Below, one piece after another: positions 34,200-43,479 of a stretch of DNA of 64,000 nt. The stretch's first letter is position 1, and each line of letters begins with the position of its first letter. Where the stretch lies: positions 83,102 through 147,101 of the forward strand of contig QOQW01000017.1 of assembly GCA_003327425.1 (NCBI GenBank), given 5' to 3'. The notes beneath the pieces were generated by a model. It searched no databases and was not told where the DNA came from. It saw only the letters and a program-made list of their open reading frames with translations. The translations under genes were made by a program, and so were the position numbers. The DNA comes from Candidatus Ozemibacter sibiricus. GTDB taxonomy: Bacteria; Muiribacteriota; Ozemobacteria; Ozemobacterales; Ozemobacteraceae.

Positions 34200-35729
34200 T
34201 CAGGGCAGCCACTGCAGGCGGTCGATGGCGAACCCGAAGGCGTTGACGTATTCGCCGGCTTCCAGCACCAGGGTGGCCCGATCGCCGTCGATGACTTCCG
34301 ACCAGCCAGCGGCATGCACCCCGTTGATGTATTCGACCACCTCGCCGGCCCCATTCTTGATGGTGAGGCTGTCGCCGAAATGGTCGATCTCGAGGCGGGT
34401 GAAGTACACCCGGAACTTGCGAGCGCCCGGCACGGTCAGCTCCCAGGTGAGGGTCTTCTGATTCGGGTAGGGATGCGGCGATTCGAGCGGACGTGATTCT
34501 TCGCGCCACTGGCTGAAATCTTCGACCGGCAGACGGCGCCCCGGACGGCCGGTCAGCGCATTGTACAGGTTCAGGCGCCGCCCGCCGACCACATACCGCG
34601 ACAAGCCGCGCACCTGATCGGCGCTGTCGAGCAGGGCCTGCTTGACCTGGCGCCAGGTCCAGGCGGGGTGCTGCATCCAGACCATGGTGGCCGCGCCCGC
34701 CACCAGCGGACAGGCCTGCGAGGTTCCAGAAAAGGAGCGATACTGCCCTTTCGGAAAGAGGGAGAACATATTCTCGCCCGGGGCCGCGAGTTCCACCATC
34801 GAACCGAAGTTGCAGAAGGTGGACAGATCGCGATTGTTGGTCGCGCCCACGACCAGCTGGTTCTCGATCCCGTAGCAGCTGGGGTAGTCCTGTTCGTCGG
34901 GCAGGTCCATGTTCTTGCGCGAATTGCCGGAGGCACAGACGAACAGCACCCCTTTCTGCGCAGAATAGGCGATGGCCTCCTTCATGGCCTGGGTGAACGA
35001 GGGACTGCCATAGCTGTTCGACAGCACTCTGGCCCCGTTGTCGACGGCGTAGCGGATGGCTCGCGCGATCTGCTCCGAGGACAAGGTATTCCCCAGGCCG
35101 AAGATCTTGACCAGCATGATCTTCACCCCGGAACAGGCGCCGGCGATGCCGCGCCCGTTATCGGCCGGCGCGCACAACAGCCCGCCGACATGGGTGCCAT
35201 GGTAGTGGTCGTCATTGACGTCGGGACTGTTGCGAACGAAGTTCCAGCCATGCACATCGTCGACATACCCATTGCCGTCATCATCGACCCCGTTGGTGCG
35301 CTTGTCGCGCCCTTCGGCATCGAGACCGCTCTCGCCGGGGTTGACCCAGAGAACGGAACGATCGACATCAGGATGGTTCAGCTCGAGCCCCGAGTCGATG
35401 ATGGCCAGGATGATCTCGCCTTGGGGATGGAACGCGCGACGCGCCGCCAGGCCGCCGATATCGCACCCCGGCATCCCGATCTGGCCTTTGTCATCGGCCT
35501 GCCCGAAGTTGCACATCTGGTACTGCTTGTCGAGGAAGGGATCGTCGACCGCGTGGTCATGCGGACATCGGCCCCGGCGCGCCGCGGGAGCGGCGGGATC
35601 GGCGGGGTCGGTGCACGGCGCCCCGATCTCGACCGGCTCGAACGGCCGGTAGGGGACCTCCTGAGCCAGCGCAGGAACAGCGATCGCCCCGATCAACAGA
35701 AGCGGTACCACGATGCATCTCTTCCACAT
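34200..35729 (-). CDS. secreted subtilisin-like serine protease (S8) with CUB-like C-terminal domain
   Basis: 509 residues. Start ATG 35729 gives a signal peptide (RCIVVPLLLIGAIAVPALAQ). Catalytic triad: Asp112 (LAIIDSGLELNHPD), His177 (HYHGTHVGG), Ser337 (SFSGTSQACPLVAGAA); oxyanion Asn269 in CASGNS. A Ca-binding DDDGNGYVDD loop lies near 149-158, frequent in this branch. After the protease domain (to about 410) is a roughly 90-residue beta domain (SLTIKNGAGEVVEYINGVHA, DGDRATLVLEAGEY) resembling CUB or related calcium-stabilised modules. There is no obvious propeptide. A TATCAT box seven bases before the ATG suggests a near-leaderless message. Confidence 0.9.
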   Translation of the reverse strand: MWKRCIVVPLLLIGAIAVPALAQEVPYRPFEPVEIGAPCTDPADPAAPAARRGRCPHDHAVDDPFLDKQYQMCNFGQADDKGQIGMPGCDIGGLAARRAFHPQGEIILAIIDSGLELNHPDVDRSVLWVNPGESGLDAEGRDKRTNGVDDDGNGYVDDVHGWNFVRNSPDVNDDHYHGTHVGGLLCAPADNGRGIAGACSGVKIMLVKIFGLGNTLSSEQIARAIRYAVDNGARVLSNSYGSPSFTQAMKEAIAYSAQKGVLFVCASGNSRKNMDLPDEQDYPSCYGIENQLVVGATNNRDLSTFCNFGSMVELAAPGENMFSLFPKGQYRSFSGTSQACPLVAGAATMVWMQHPAWTWRQVKQALLDSADQVRGLSRYVVGGRRLNLYNALTGRPGRRLPVEDFSQWREESRPLESPHPYPNQKTLTWELTVPGARKFRVYFTRLEIDHFGDSLTIKNGAGEVVEYINGVHAAGWSEVIDGDRATLVLEAGEYVNAFGFAIDRLQWLP

Positions 35730-35736
35730 GCCATCA

Positions 35737-35742
35737 ATGATA
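35737..35742 (-). promoter_or_regulatory. -10 element close to the subtilase start
   Basis: TATCAT on the minus strand with only seven bases before ATG 35729; the -35 is weak (TTCCCT about 17 bases upstream). Third case in the window of a -10 box adjoining a start codon. Confidence 0.4.
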
Positions 35743-35875
35743 CCGCACCCGTGCAGCGAAGGGAACTGGCACCGACAACCGTCTGGGTTCCCCTTCCCCA
35801 GGAGCCTGCCCCTCGGTTCGATGGCGAGGGGGCGAACGCCCCGCATTGGCGGCCTTTCCCCTGGCCCGCCAGGCT

Positions 35876-35900
35876 GATCGGGGGCGGATTCGCCCCGATC
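35876..35900 (-). terminator. hairpin downstream of the second pilin triplet
   Basis: A nearly perfect GC-rich inverted repeat (GATCGGGG near 35876 with CCCCGATC near 35900, AATC loop region) lies just past the stop at 35921. There is no T run, so it may be a factor-dependent or processing hairpin. Confidence 0.35.
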
Positions 35901-35920
35901 GCTTCTGGTCGGAACGCCAG

Positions 35921-37729
35921 TCAGGGTGCAGCAGGCGCCGAGGGCGACGAATCAGGAGGCGCCGGATCGGCCACCGTGGATGAATCGCCGGGGGTGGCGG
36001 TGGATGACGGCTCGGCGGTGGTCGGCGGAGGTTCGACCGGAGGCACAGCCCCGGTGGACGGTTCCGTGGGCGGTGGGCTCGCGGGGTCGCTCGTGGGCGC
36101 ACTGGGGGTGGTGGTCGGATCGGGCGAGGCTCCCGTCTCGGTCGTCGGGTTCGTGGTCCCAAGATTGGCGTGCGACCGATTGGCCGAGGTGACCCAGGTG
36201 TTGTCGCGCACGGTGGCGCCGGTATCGGGCGGGGGCGCGGCCGCCGCCGCCGTCTGCAGCTCTTCGTCATCGGTGGTCGCCGGGTAGATCCTGGCGGCGG
36301 CTTGAGGGAAATCGCCCACCAGCGCCGCGACCTTTTCGGCCTGCCCCGCCAGACCGTTCCCCAGGCCATAGAATTGTTTGAGGCTGCTGACGCTCTGGGC
36401 GATCTGGCTTTCGCGGGCCAGATAGTCCATGAAGGCGGGGTTCCGCCCCTTGAACATGGCCTGGTAGGATTGGATGGTCCGTTTGAGGTCGGCCAGCGTG
36501 CGGTCGGGATCATCGCCCAGAAGAATGCGGAATTTCATCTGGTCGATGATGCGGCGGGCGATCGGCGTCTGCTTGCGGGCGGGCAGGAATTTGAGGTTGG
36601 CGGCGTCGAGCAGGCCGCGAAACTCGGTTTCCGCCGCCTTGGACAGCATCAGGATCCGGCCTGGCATGGACATGCCGCGCAGCATGGCATAGAGGATCGG
36701 CGTGCGGAACTTGCCAAGGAAGCGGCCGACCTGATTCGCGGTGATGGTGCGGTTTTTCAGGTCGGTCACGAAGGGCGCGACCCGGCTCAGCGCCTGGAAC
36801 CCGGCGGTGGCCTTGACCTCGTACAGTTCGGCGAGTTCCTCCTGGGCCTGCAATCTGGCCCGCGGGGGATCGCCCACCCGGTTCTTGGCCGCCTCGAGGG
36901 CCGCGATGTCAGAACCGTCGGTGGCGGTGGTGGCCGCATAGGATTCGACCGCGGCGAAACATTGGCCGATCGCCCGGACCACCTCTGGATCACCGCCATT
37001 GACCTCGAGGAATCCCCGGAAGGTGGCATTGGCCGTGCGGAATTCGGGAGGAACCGTATACCAGAGCTCATAGGCGATCTGGGCCTTGGAAAACGGGGGA
37101 GGCGGCGGTTGGGCAGGATCGCGGAACAGATCTTCGTTGACGCCCGCCAGGCGCTGCGCGATCTGGTAGACCTGCTCGCCTTTGGTCCCTTCTTTCCAGG
37201 ACACGGTCACGGTGACCTCGATCAGGTTCTTGGCCGGCACACCGCCCGCACCAACCACGAAAGCACTGCCGACCTGCACCTTGAAATTCTTCAACTGCCG
37301 GTAGATCGACCCGCTTTCGACCCGGATCGGATCGTCCTCGGCCGGATCGAGTTCGGAGAAATTGCGCGTGTTCTCGAGCAGCGAGAACAGTGGATGCTCC
37401 CCGTCGACCACTCCCAGCTTCGTGCCCGCCGCGAGATGGATGAGATCGGTGAAGTAATGAGGATTCTGATCGACCCGGTGATTGATGTCCTCGAGCACCT
37501 TCTGGGCCACGAACATGGCGGTGAAATGCTCGGCGCTGAAACTCTCGGTGGCATACCCGCCCTGGCGCGAGATCTGGATGATGCCGATCACCGCCCCGAC
37601 CAGGATCAGAAAAGCGATCAGCACCTCGAGCAGGGAGAAACCGCCACCGCGAACCCCGCACCGCCCCCATTGCTGATGACAGAGGCGAGACGCCTTGGAA
37701 CAGCCCTGGTCAATCGTCGTCCCGCTCAC
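35921..37729 (-). CDS. prepilin-like protein with long C-terminal domain (PilV/GspI type)
   Basis: About 602 residues. I choose GTG 37729 because GGAGG lies eight bases upstream; an ATG at 37744 is possible. The prepilin site is GGG|FSLLEVLIAFLILVGAVIGI (Glu +5). The next 170 residues form a pilin-type domain containing VSWKEGTKG, matching VSWKEGT in the prepilin at 307-792. Then comes a helical domain (about 220-480; e.g. NRVGDPPRARLQAQEELAEL) and a 120-residue Pro/Thr/Ser-rich tail. That makes it far longer than normal minor pilins (150-250). Last gene of the second pilin triplet; its start overlaps the end of the PilX-like gene by about 20 bases. Confidence 0.8.
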   Translation of the reverse strand: MSGTTIDQGCSKASRLCHQQWGRCGVRGGGFSLLEVLIAFLILVGAVIGIIQISRQGGYATESFSAEHFTAMFVAQKVLEDINHRVDQNPHYFTDLIHLAAGTKLGVVDGEHPLFSLLENTRNFSELDPAEDDPIRVESGSIYRQLKNFKVQVGSAFVVGAGGVPAKNLIEVTVTVSWKEGTKGEQVYQIAQRLAGVNEDLFRDPAQPPPPPFSKAQIAYELWYTVPPEFRTANATFRGFLEVNGGDPEVVRAIGQCFAAVESYAATTATDGSDIAALEAAKNRVGDPPRARLQAQEELAELYEVKATAGFQALSRVAPFVTDLKNRTITANQVGRFLGKFRTPILYAMLRGMSMPGRILMLSKAAETEFRGLLDAANLKFLPARKQTPIARRIIDQMKFRILLGDDPDRTLADLKRTIQSYQAMFKGRNPAFMDYLARESQIAQSVSSLKQFYGLGNGLAGQAEKVAALVGDFPQAAARIYPATTDDEELQTAAAAAPPPDTGATVRDNTWVTSANRSHANLGTTNPTTETGASPDPTTTPSAPTSDPASPPPTEPSTGAVPPVEPPPTTAEPSSTATPGDSSTVADPAPPDSSPSAPAAP

Positions 37730-38729
37730 GATGGTGACCTCCATGACGGTGATGGTGATAGTGGTCGTGCTTGTGCCCCTCCCACCAATTCCAGATCTTG
37801 GGTCGGCCAATGGTGGGGGGCGGTGGCGGAATGTATCGCACACCGTTGCGCACGGTCTGGATCAGCTCCTGCCCATGGGTCAACAGCGTGGTGCTGTAGT
37901 CGGGAAAATAATCGATAAAGACCGGAATGACCTCCGCATCGACCTCGTTCTCTTCCTGGACGGTCTTGCCGCCGCTCGGGTCGAACCCGTTGCTGATATG
38001 GACCGGAGGGACCGGCGTCACCGCCGGCGGCACCGGTACGGCCTCGCCTCCTGCCGTCACCACCGGCTGGCGCACCACGCCGGCGGGCGGCACGCCGCCC
38101 AGCTGCGTGATGGCCTGGGTCACATCGTTGTTGGCCTTGATGCCGCTCTCCATGGCCCCGGCGATCGCCGCCTTGCTCTGCCGGGTGGCGATGATGCGTT
38201 CCATCTGATCGGCCAGGGCCTGATTCTGCCCGGCCGCGGTCGGCAGGCGTTCGGGCTCGATTTCCATCATGCCGACCGGAAGGTTCTGGGCCAGGCTGAC
38301 CAGCAACCCAGGCTTCATGCGAACCAGCCAGTAGAAGCAACGTCTGGCGTTCTTGTATTCGGCCCGCACGAAGATGTCGGCATGCATGGGCCGGTAGGGG
38401 TTGTCGGCGATGAAATAGTCGTATGCCCCGCCATGCAGGGGAATCAGGCTGCCCGAATCGGGCCCCGCCGCGAACCAGCGGTCATCCCAGGAGTGGCCGC
38501 TCAACCGCGCATAGAGCTGGTTGTAGGCCGACTCGCCGATATACTGGGCCCGCAAGCTGGCGTCGGCGTATTCCACCTGGCGGGTCAGCCCCCGCGTCAG
38601 ATTGAACAGGACCATGCCCCCCAGCACAAAGACGGTGACGAGGCCCAGCACGAACCACAACGCCATGCCCCGCCGTTCACCATCCCTGAAGGCGGAAGCC
38701 GAAAAGCGAGGGGGCGGCCGATCAATCAT
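37710..38729 (-). CDS. PilX-like membrane-anchored protein of the second pilin triplet
   Basis: 339 residues from ATG 38729 with GGAG seven or eight bases before it. One N-terminal helix (ALWFVLGLVTVFVLGGMVLF, about 22-41) preceded by basic residues, as in PilX/GspK-like proteins (e.g. ERRGMALW). The periplasmic part has NARRCFYWLVRMKPG and a Pro-rich region; the C-terminus is very His-rich (HKHDHYHHHRHGGHH), a likely metal-binding tail. Position between two genuine prepilin genes supports a minor pilin role. It mirrors the gene order idea of the triplet at 1-2861. Confidence 0.7.
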   Translation of the reverse strand: MIDRPPPRFSASAFRDGERRGMALWFVLGLVTVFVLGGMVLFNLTRGLTRQVEYADASLRAQYIGESAYNQLYARLSGHSWDDRWFAAGPDSGSLIPLHGGAYDYFIADNPYRPMHADIFVRAEYKNARRCFYWLVRMKPGLLVSLAQNLPVGMMEIEPERLPTAAGQNQALADQMERIIATRQSKAAIAGAMESGIKANNDVTQAITQLGGVPPAGVVRQPVVTAGGEAVPVPPAVTPVPPVHISNGFDPSGGKTVQEENEVDAEVIPVFIDYFPDYSTTLLTHGQELIQTVRNGVRYIPPPPPTIGRPKIWNWWEGHKHDHYHHHRHGGHHRERDDD

Positions 38730-38782
38730 GGCGGGTCTCCTCTTCTTCCATTGTACACCACCCAGCCCCCCTCCCGAGACGG

Positions 38783-39337
38783 TCACTCATCCGATTCGGC
38801 ATTTTTCAACCGGACGAAGTTGACCAACGAGAACTCGCCTTTGCCGCCGCGCAAGGTCGCCGAGATCAGCACCCCGGTCGGACTGTGGGCCGTGAACTGC
38901 AGCCGGGCCACCTGCTGCATCACGGGAATGGGCGCCGAAGCCACGGCACTGGCCGGATCACGCACCAGAAGCATGGCCCGGTAGATGGGCTGGCCTTCTT
39001 CTTTGGTGCGGGCCGGGTCGGGTTCGAGATAGAGACAGCAGATGTTGCTCATCAGGTCTTTGTAGACGATGTAGGGAAGCGTCGTCCCCGGCGGGGGGGC
39101 GAGGACTTCGATGCTCTGCTGCAGCCGCTGGTACAGCGCCAGCAGGGCCTTGCGCGCCTCCATCTGCAGGACCAGCCGTTCCGACAGTCGCTGACTGGTC
39201 CTGCCCATGAAGATGGTCATGGCGCGGAATCCCGCTCCCAGCACCAGCGAGAACACGAACACCGCGATGGTCATCTCGACGAGAGTCAGACCGCCCCGCT
39301 CGCGACAAGATTCTGAACGACGCCACATCATTTCCAT
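38783..39337 (-). CDS. prepilin-like protein (PilW/GspJ type)
   Basis: 184 residues from ATG 39337. Leader MEMMWRRSESCRERGG then LTLVEMTIAVFVFSLVLGAG, a prepilin site (G|LTLVE with Glu +5; Leu at +1 is uncommon). The rest is the small globular head; ICCLYLEPD contains adjacent cysteines. It begins the second pilin triplet, 53 bases ahead of the PilX-like gene. Likely a minor pilin or pseudopilin initiating fibre assembly. Confidence 0.82.
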   Translation of the reverse strand: MEMMWRRSESCRERGGLTLVEMTIAVFVFSLVLGAGFRAMTIFMGRTSQRLSERLVLQMEARKALLALYQRLQQSIEVLAPPPGTTLPYIVYKDLMSNICCLYLEPDPARTKEEGQPIYRAMLLVRDPASAVASAPIPVMQQVARLQFTAHSPTGVLISATLRGGKGEFSLVNFVRLKNAESDE

Positions 39338-39447
39338 GATACCTCTTTTTCTTCTCCCTGGAAGGGCCTCGCGACACGAAGGGGGCAGGCCCGCTCCCAG
39401 GCCTGCGGCCAACCAGGCGCGCGGCCTCGACCAGCAACTGGGATCGG

Positions 39448-40050
39448 TCAGCGCAGCCGAGCGACCAGCCAGAACTGGAGGAGCGGCAACAGCAGGACCC
39501 GCAGCACCCCCCATCGCCACTGCCGACTGATGAACGACTTGGTCAGGAAGAAGACGATCACCCCGATGACCAGCAACGCATTGACCACGACATGGAAGAC
39601 GAAGAACATCTGCGGATCGAACCGCAGCAGCCACGGGCCGAAAGAGACCAAGGCCACCCCGAGTTCGAGCTGCCGTTCGTTGAACGGACGGACATTCTCG
39701 GGATCAGGGCAGGGCAACCAGCCCTGGCTGACCCCCCGAAACAGGAACCATTCCAACGTCACGAAGAGTCCGACCGCCGTCACCGAGCGGGCCTCCAGCG
39801 AGAGAAGGCGCAACGGCGGCAGGACCATCAGCCCGAGCACCACCAGCGGAACCAGCAGGGAATAGAGCAGGAAGGCCAGCGTATGCGCCAGCGTCACCGC
39901 CGACAACCGGTCTTCTCGTTCGCGGATGTCGAACGGCTGGTGCGGGCGCGGCTGCTCGGCGGCGCGCAGAAAGGCCAGGAAGCGGCGCTCGGCCATCCGG
40001 TCGCGCCGAACTTCGGTGACATCGAGTTCATCCGGCAGCCACCACCCCAT
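39448..40050 (-). CDS. multi-pass membrane protein, unknown
   Basis: 200 residues with about four hydrophobic helices (AHTLAFLLYSLLVPLVVLGL, VTAVGLFVTLEWFLF, MFFVFHVVVNALLVIGVIVF, GVLRVLLLPLLQFWLV) after a charged 45-residue cytoplasmic lead. A conserved-looking loop CPDPENVRPFNERQLEL lies between helices 2 and 3. No family recognised. It sits between the LysM/SGNH gene and the second pilin triplet on the same strand, about 110 bases from each. Confidence 0.65.
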   Translation of the reverse strand: MGWWLPDELDVTEVRRDRMAERRFLAFLRAAEQPRPHQPFDIREREDRLSAVTLAHTLAFLLYSLLVPLVVLGLMVLPPLRLLSLEARSVTAVGLFVTLEWFLFRGVSQGWLPCPDPENVRPFNERQLELGVALVSFGPWLLRFDPQMFFVFHVVVNALLVIGVIVFFLTKSFISRQWRWGVLRVLLLPLLQFWLVARLR

Positions 40051-40176
40051 TTCCGGCTTTCCCCCGCTCCCGTCGACTCTTCATTCCTGCCGCGCGTCAG
40101 GCCACCCGCGACGGCACGGCCGGCCATTCCTCCCGGTCACCACCAGGCAGACGTCGGCCCGGCACCGCCCGCCCGC

Positions 40177-41358
40177 TCACCGCCGGCTCTTCTGAATGGC
40201 CTCGAGCACGCCGCTGGCCCAGGCCCTGGCCACACGGGTACCTTCGGGGCCGCCGTAGTGGAGACCGTCGCCCCCCGTGGCCGGATAGGCGGTGAAGGGG
40301 CGCGAATCGATGAACGTCCCTTGGTTGGCCTCGACCGTCGCTTTGATCGTCTCGCACAACCGGTCCTGGACCGCGATCGGCTTGACCGAGGCGCGAGCCC
40401 GGGGCGGCCCCACCCAGACCAGGGTGCAGCCGGCCGCCTTGGCCGTATCGATGATCCGTTGGGTCTCGCGCCGAACCACCGCCTCGGAAGCGCCGAACAG
40501 GTTGGCGCCGAGCGAGACGACCAGCACGGTCGGCTTGAACTCCTTGATCAGATCGGGCAGGGAAGGCGTGACCCGCGGGGTCCGCCAGTCGGCCGGCCGG
40601 TCGATCCGGCCCTGTTCGTCACGGCTGAAGTACCCGCATTTTGTCACGGTCCCGTTGTACCACCAGCGCGGCGAGCTGCCGGCCACTCCGTAGGTGCGGA
40701 TCTGGGCCCCGGTCGCCCGCATGGCGGCATCGATGGTCGAACCGTAGACCCCGACCGTATGCGAGTCGCCGATGTGCAGCACCCGCTGGCCCGGCCCGAT
40801 CAGGGGTTCCCCGCGTTCCGACGCAGAAGGCGCCGAGGAGGCCGGGCCAGCCGCAGGGGCGGGCGACGGTGGGTCTGGAACCACCGGGGGGGGCGCAACG
40901 GTTCTGGGATCGCCCCCTGACACCGGCCTCCTCCCTCCGGATGCGGTCGTTGCGGTAATTCCAAGCTCGGTCAACTCCACCGATGGGATCTGGAGTTCCC
41001 ACCCGACGAAAATCAGATTGGGGTTCTTGACCAGCGACGGATACCGAGCGGCATTCAGGCGGACGATCTCCCGATACCGACGCGGGTCGCCCAGCAGGCG
41101 GCGGGCGATCTCGCACAGGGTATCGCCCCGTTTCACGGAATAGAACCTGCCAGGCCTCGCCTGGCGAAAGAGGCCCGACGTTCGGGACAGGGTCGCCAAC
41201 GGCCCGGCGCCTTCCTCCTCCGGCGCCGTGCTCACTTCACGTGGCGACGGCAACGGCGCCTCGCCAAAGGGCTCCCCCACAGCCGCCGGCCCGCTGGCCA
41301 TCAGCAGGAGCACACCGACCACCCCCACCCACCGCCTCCTGCCCTGGAACCCAGCCAT
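40177..41358 (-). CDS. exported LysM + SGNH/GDSL hydrolase
   Basis: 393 residues; start ATG 41358 with AAGGAGGACC. Signal peptide (VGVVGVLLLMASGPAAVG). A LysM domain at about 70-125 (FYSVKRGDTLCEIARRLLGD ... NLIFVGWELQIP) binds peptidoglycan. After a Pro/Ala-rich linker an SGNH hydrolase domain follows: block I VLHIGDSHTVGVYG (catalytic Ser in GDSH), block III SLGANLFG and block V DGLHYGGPEG with catalytic Asp/His. Such fusions are expected to remove O-acetyl or acyl groups from wall glycans or peptidoglycan (PatB/Ape-like). Periplasmic. Confidence 0.88.
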   Translation of the reverse strand: MAGFQGRRRWVGVVGVLLLMASGPAAVGEPFGEAPLPSPREVSTAPEEEGAGPLATLSRTSGLFRQARPGRFYSVKRGDTLCEIARRLLGDPRRYREIVRLNAARYPSLVKNPNLIFVGWELQIPSVELTELGITATTASGGRRPVSGGDPRTVAPPPVVPDPPSPAPAAGPASSAPSASERGEPLIGPGQRVLHIGDSHTVGVYGSTIDAAMRATGAQIRTYGVAGSSPRWWYNGTVTKCGYFSRDEQGRIDRPADWRTPRVTPSLPDLIKEFKPTVLVVSLGANLFGASEAVVRRETQRIIDTAKAAGCTLVWVGPPRARASVKPIAVQDRLCETIKATVEANQGTFIDSRPFTAYPATGGDGLHYGGPEGTRVARAWASGVLEAIQKSRR

Positions 41359-41408
41359 GACCGGTCCTCCTTTCGGGCGCATTCGCCCTTCATGCCATTT
41401 CTCTATCA

Positions 41409-41438
41409 AGTATCCGGAGGAGCCTGCTCCACTGTCAA
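41409..41438 (-). promoter_or_regulatory. promoter of the LysM/SGNH gene
   Basis: Minus strand TTGACA (41438-41433), 18-base spacer, GATACT (41414-41409); start near 41402, about 45 bases ahead of ATG 41358. Confidence 0.6.
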
Positions 41439-41589
41439 GGCAACATGCCGCGCGAAGGCTCCTCATGCCGGTCAGCGCTGACGCAAAGCACTCCCACGGT
41501 TCCCCTGGCCGCGGCCGGCCACTCGTCGCTTCCCCCTGGCTGCCTCGAGGGCTGGTCGACAACGCAGGGGAAGTCGGTGAAAAAAGGGT

Positions 41590-43338
41590 TCAGGACGGGT
41601 AGGCCGAGATGAACTCGAAGGCGGGCAGCTTCATGCTCTGGCCGAGGTCGTTGAGCACGTCGTAGAACCGCCACTCGGTGCGGCCGGTGAAGGTGATGAA
41701 CTTCCCTTTCTCGATGAACGGGGGGAAGGCGCCGCGCGGGGCGACCAACAGGAAGACCGGCTGATTGGTGAAGGTGGGGTTGAGCCGGAAATCGGTCTGC
41801 TCACGCCCCGACCGTTCCTGTTCGTCGCGGTTGAGCACCTTGATCATCACCAGGAAATCCTGGCCGTAGCGGGTGAACCGCCGGGCCACGTAGGCCCGCC
41901 ATTCGGCGACTACCGGCCCGGTGAACTTGGTCTTGAACGAGATGTCGGCCAGCTGATGGTAGAGCAGATTGATGGTGCCATAGGTGGCCCGGGTCTGCTG
42001 GAAGCCCTCGGCGGCCGGACGCGCCTGCTCCTCCTGCACCCGTGCCCGCAGACGGGCGGCCTGCACCTTGCGCTCGGCATCGCGGCGGTAGGTGGGATCG
42101 AGCCCGCGCGACGCCAGCGCCTGCTCGAACAGGGTGGCCGCCCCCGCGAAATCGTTGGTGGTGAACGCGTGGTTGGCGCGCAGATACAGATCATTGGCCA
42201 CATCGCTCTCGGATTGGGTGAGATGGACCTGCAGGTTGGGGTTGCCGGGGTTCATCGCATTGGCCTTGGCATAGAACTCCCGCGCCTGGTCCTGACGACC
42301 CATTCTCTCGTAGACGCGAGCGATCTCGACCGCCACCCCGGCTTGCGGCCGGACGCGGAAGTAGGTCAGGTAGTTGCGGATGGCATCGTCGAGCAGGTTC
42401 ACCCGCGAGTAGGACTGCGCCAGCAGGTAATAGGCCTGGTACATCCGCTCATCGACCTTGATCGCCTCTTCCAGATACTTGATGCCATTGAACAGCTCGC
42501 CTTTCAGACTGAACAGCTTGCCGAGCAGGAAGAGCACGCGCGGGTTGTCGGGATTGGCATTCAACAGCCCCTCGAGCAGATCGTAGGCCTTGGCATACTC
42601 GCCGCGTTCGATCAGCCCTTCGGCGCGACTCTCCTCTTCGTTGAAGGCCAGATCTCGACCGGGCTCCCGCCCCGTGGCCGGCAGCGGCGGCAGATTCGTC
42701 TCGGCCCCGGACAGATCAGGCGACGCCGGCATGGGCGGCAGGCTCAACGGAGCTGCCGGCGGGGTCGGGCGGGCCGCCACCGAGGCCCCCGACTGCGTCA
42801 CCAGCGGGGCCGGAACCCGAGTCGGGGGCGCCGGGGGAACCGGCGGCGACAGCGGCGGCGCGACCGGCGGCGCCGGCGGTCGCCGAGACGCCGGCAGGAC
42901 GGATGGGGAGCGGGTCCCTTGGGTGGAGGTGATTTCTCGGGCCGCCTGCTCGAGCACCTCGGCCTGCTCGATGCCGCGACGGCGTTTCAATTCGACCGTG
43001 CAGCGGGCTACGCCGCGCCGGGCCGCCACATGGGAAGGATCGAGCGACGCGGCGAGCTGGTACTCCTTGAGGGCTTCGGAAAAGTTGCCGGTCAGTTCGA
43101 ACAATCGTCCCAGATTGAAATGGACCCCCGGATGCCGGGGGTTCTGCTCGAAGGCCTTCTTCAAAGCGGCATGCGCCTGCTGGTACCGCTGCTGGTAGAT
43201 GTGATTGACCGCCTCTTCGACCAGGATGTTGGTGTTGTCGAACTGGGCGAGGGCCGGCCCGCCGCCGCCCACCACGACCAGGGCGACGAGAACGGCCAGA
43301 CCGGCCCAGAGGAGATCGCGTGACAGGGTGCGGGGCAT
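41590..43338 (-). CDS. exported TPR-repeat protein
   Basis: 582 residues from ATG 43338 (AGGAGGTCTC upstream). Signal peptide LLWAGLAVLVALVVVGGGGPALAQ's core is clear. TPR repeats at about 45-115 (YQQAHAALKKAFEQNPRHPG, FSEALKEYQLAASLDPSHVA), then an about 100-residue Pro-rich linker, more TPRs at about 230-400 (AKAYDLLEGLLNANPDNPRV, FNGIKYLEEAIKVDERMYQA, RQDQAREFYAKANAMNPGNP), and a C-terminal beta-containing domain (RTEWRFYDVLNDLGQSMKLP). TPR proteins of this kind assemble envelope complexes such as pili or secretion machines; the nearby pilin genes make that plausible here. Confidence 0.8.
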   Translation of the reverse strand: MPRTLSRDLLWAGLAVLVALVVVGGGGPALAQFDNTNILVEEAVNHIYQQRYQQAHAALKKAFEQNPRHPGVHFNLGRLFELTGNFSEALKEYQLAASLDPSHVAARRGVARCTVELKRRRGIEQAEVLEQAAREITSTQGTRSPSVLPASRRPPAPPVAPPLSPPVPPAPPTRVPAPLVTQSGASVAARPTPPAAPLSLPPMPASPDLSGAETNLPPLPATGREPGRDLAFNEEESRAEGLIERGEYAKAYDLLEGLLNANPDNPRVLFLLGKLFSLKGELFNGIKYLEEAIKVDERMYQAYYLLAQSYSRVNLLDDAIRNYLTYFRVRPQAGVAVEIARVYERMGRQDQAREFYAKANAMNPGNPNLQVHLTQSESDVANDLYLRANHAFTTNDFAGAATLFEQALASRGLDPTYRRDAERKVQAARLRARVQEEQARPAAEGFQQTRATYGTINLLYHQLADISFKTKFTGPVVAEWRAYVARRFTRYGQDFLVMIKVLNRDEQERSGREQTDFRLNPTFTNQPVFLLVAPRGAFPPFIEKGKFITFTGRTEWRFYDVLNDLGQSMKLPAFEFISAYPS

Positions 43339-43414
43339 GGGAGACCTCCTGGAACGAACGCTCGACGATGGTCGAGCGGCAGCCGACCCCGAGGCGGGCC
43401 GGCCGGGCGGTATT

Positions 43415-43443
43415 TTGACGCCCCTGAGGGGCTGTGCTATCAT
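43415..43443 (+). promoter_or_regulatory. promoter of the 28-residue membrane protein gene
   Basis: TTGACG (43415-43420), 17-base spacer and TGC-TATCAT (TATCAT 43438-43443). Start near 43450; leader about 30 bases with GGAGG. Confidence 0.7.
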
Positions 43444-43479
43444 CGGCACGGTGTTCAACATCTCGCCTCGGAGGATGGT

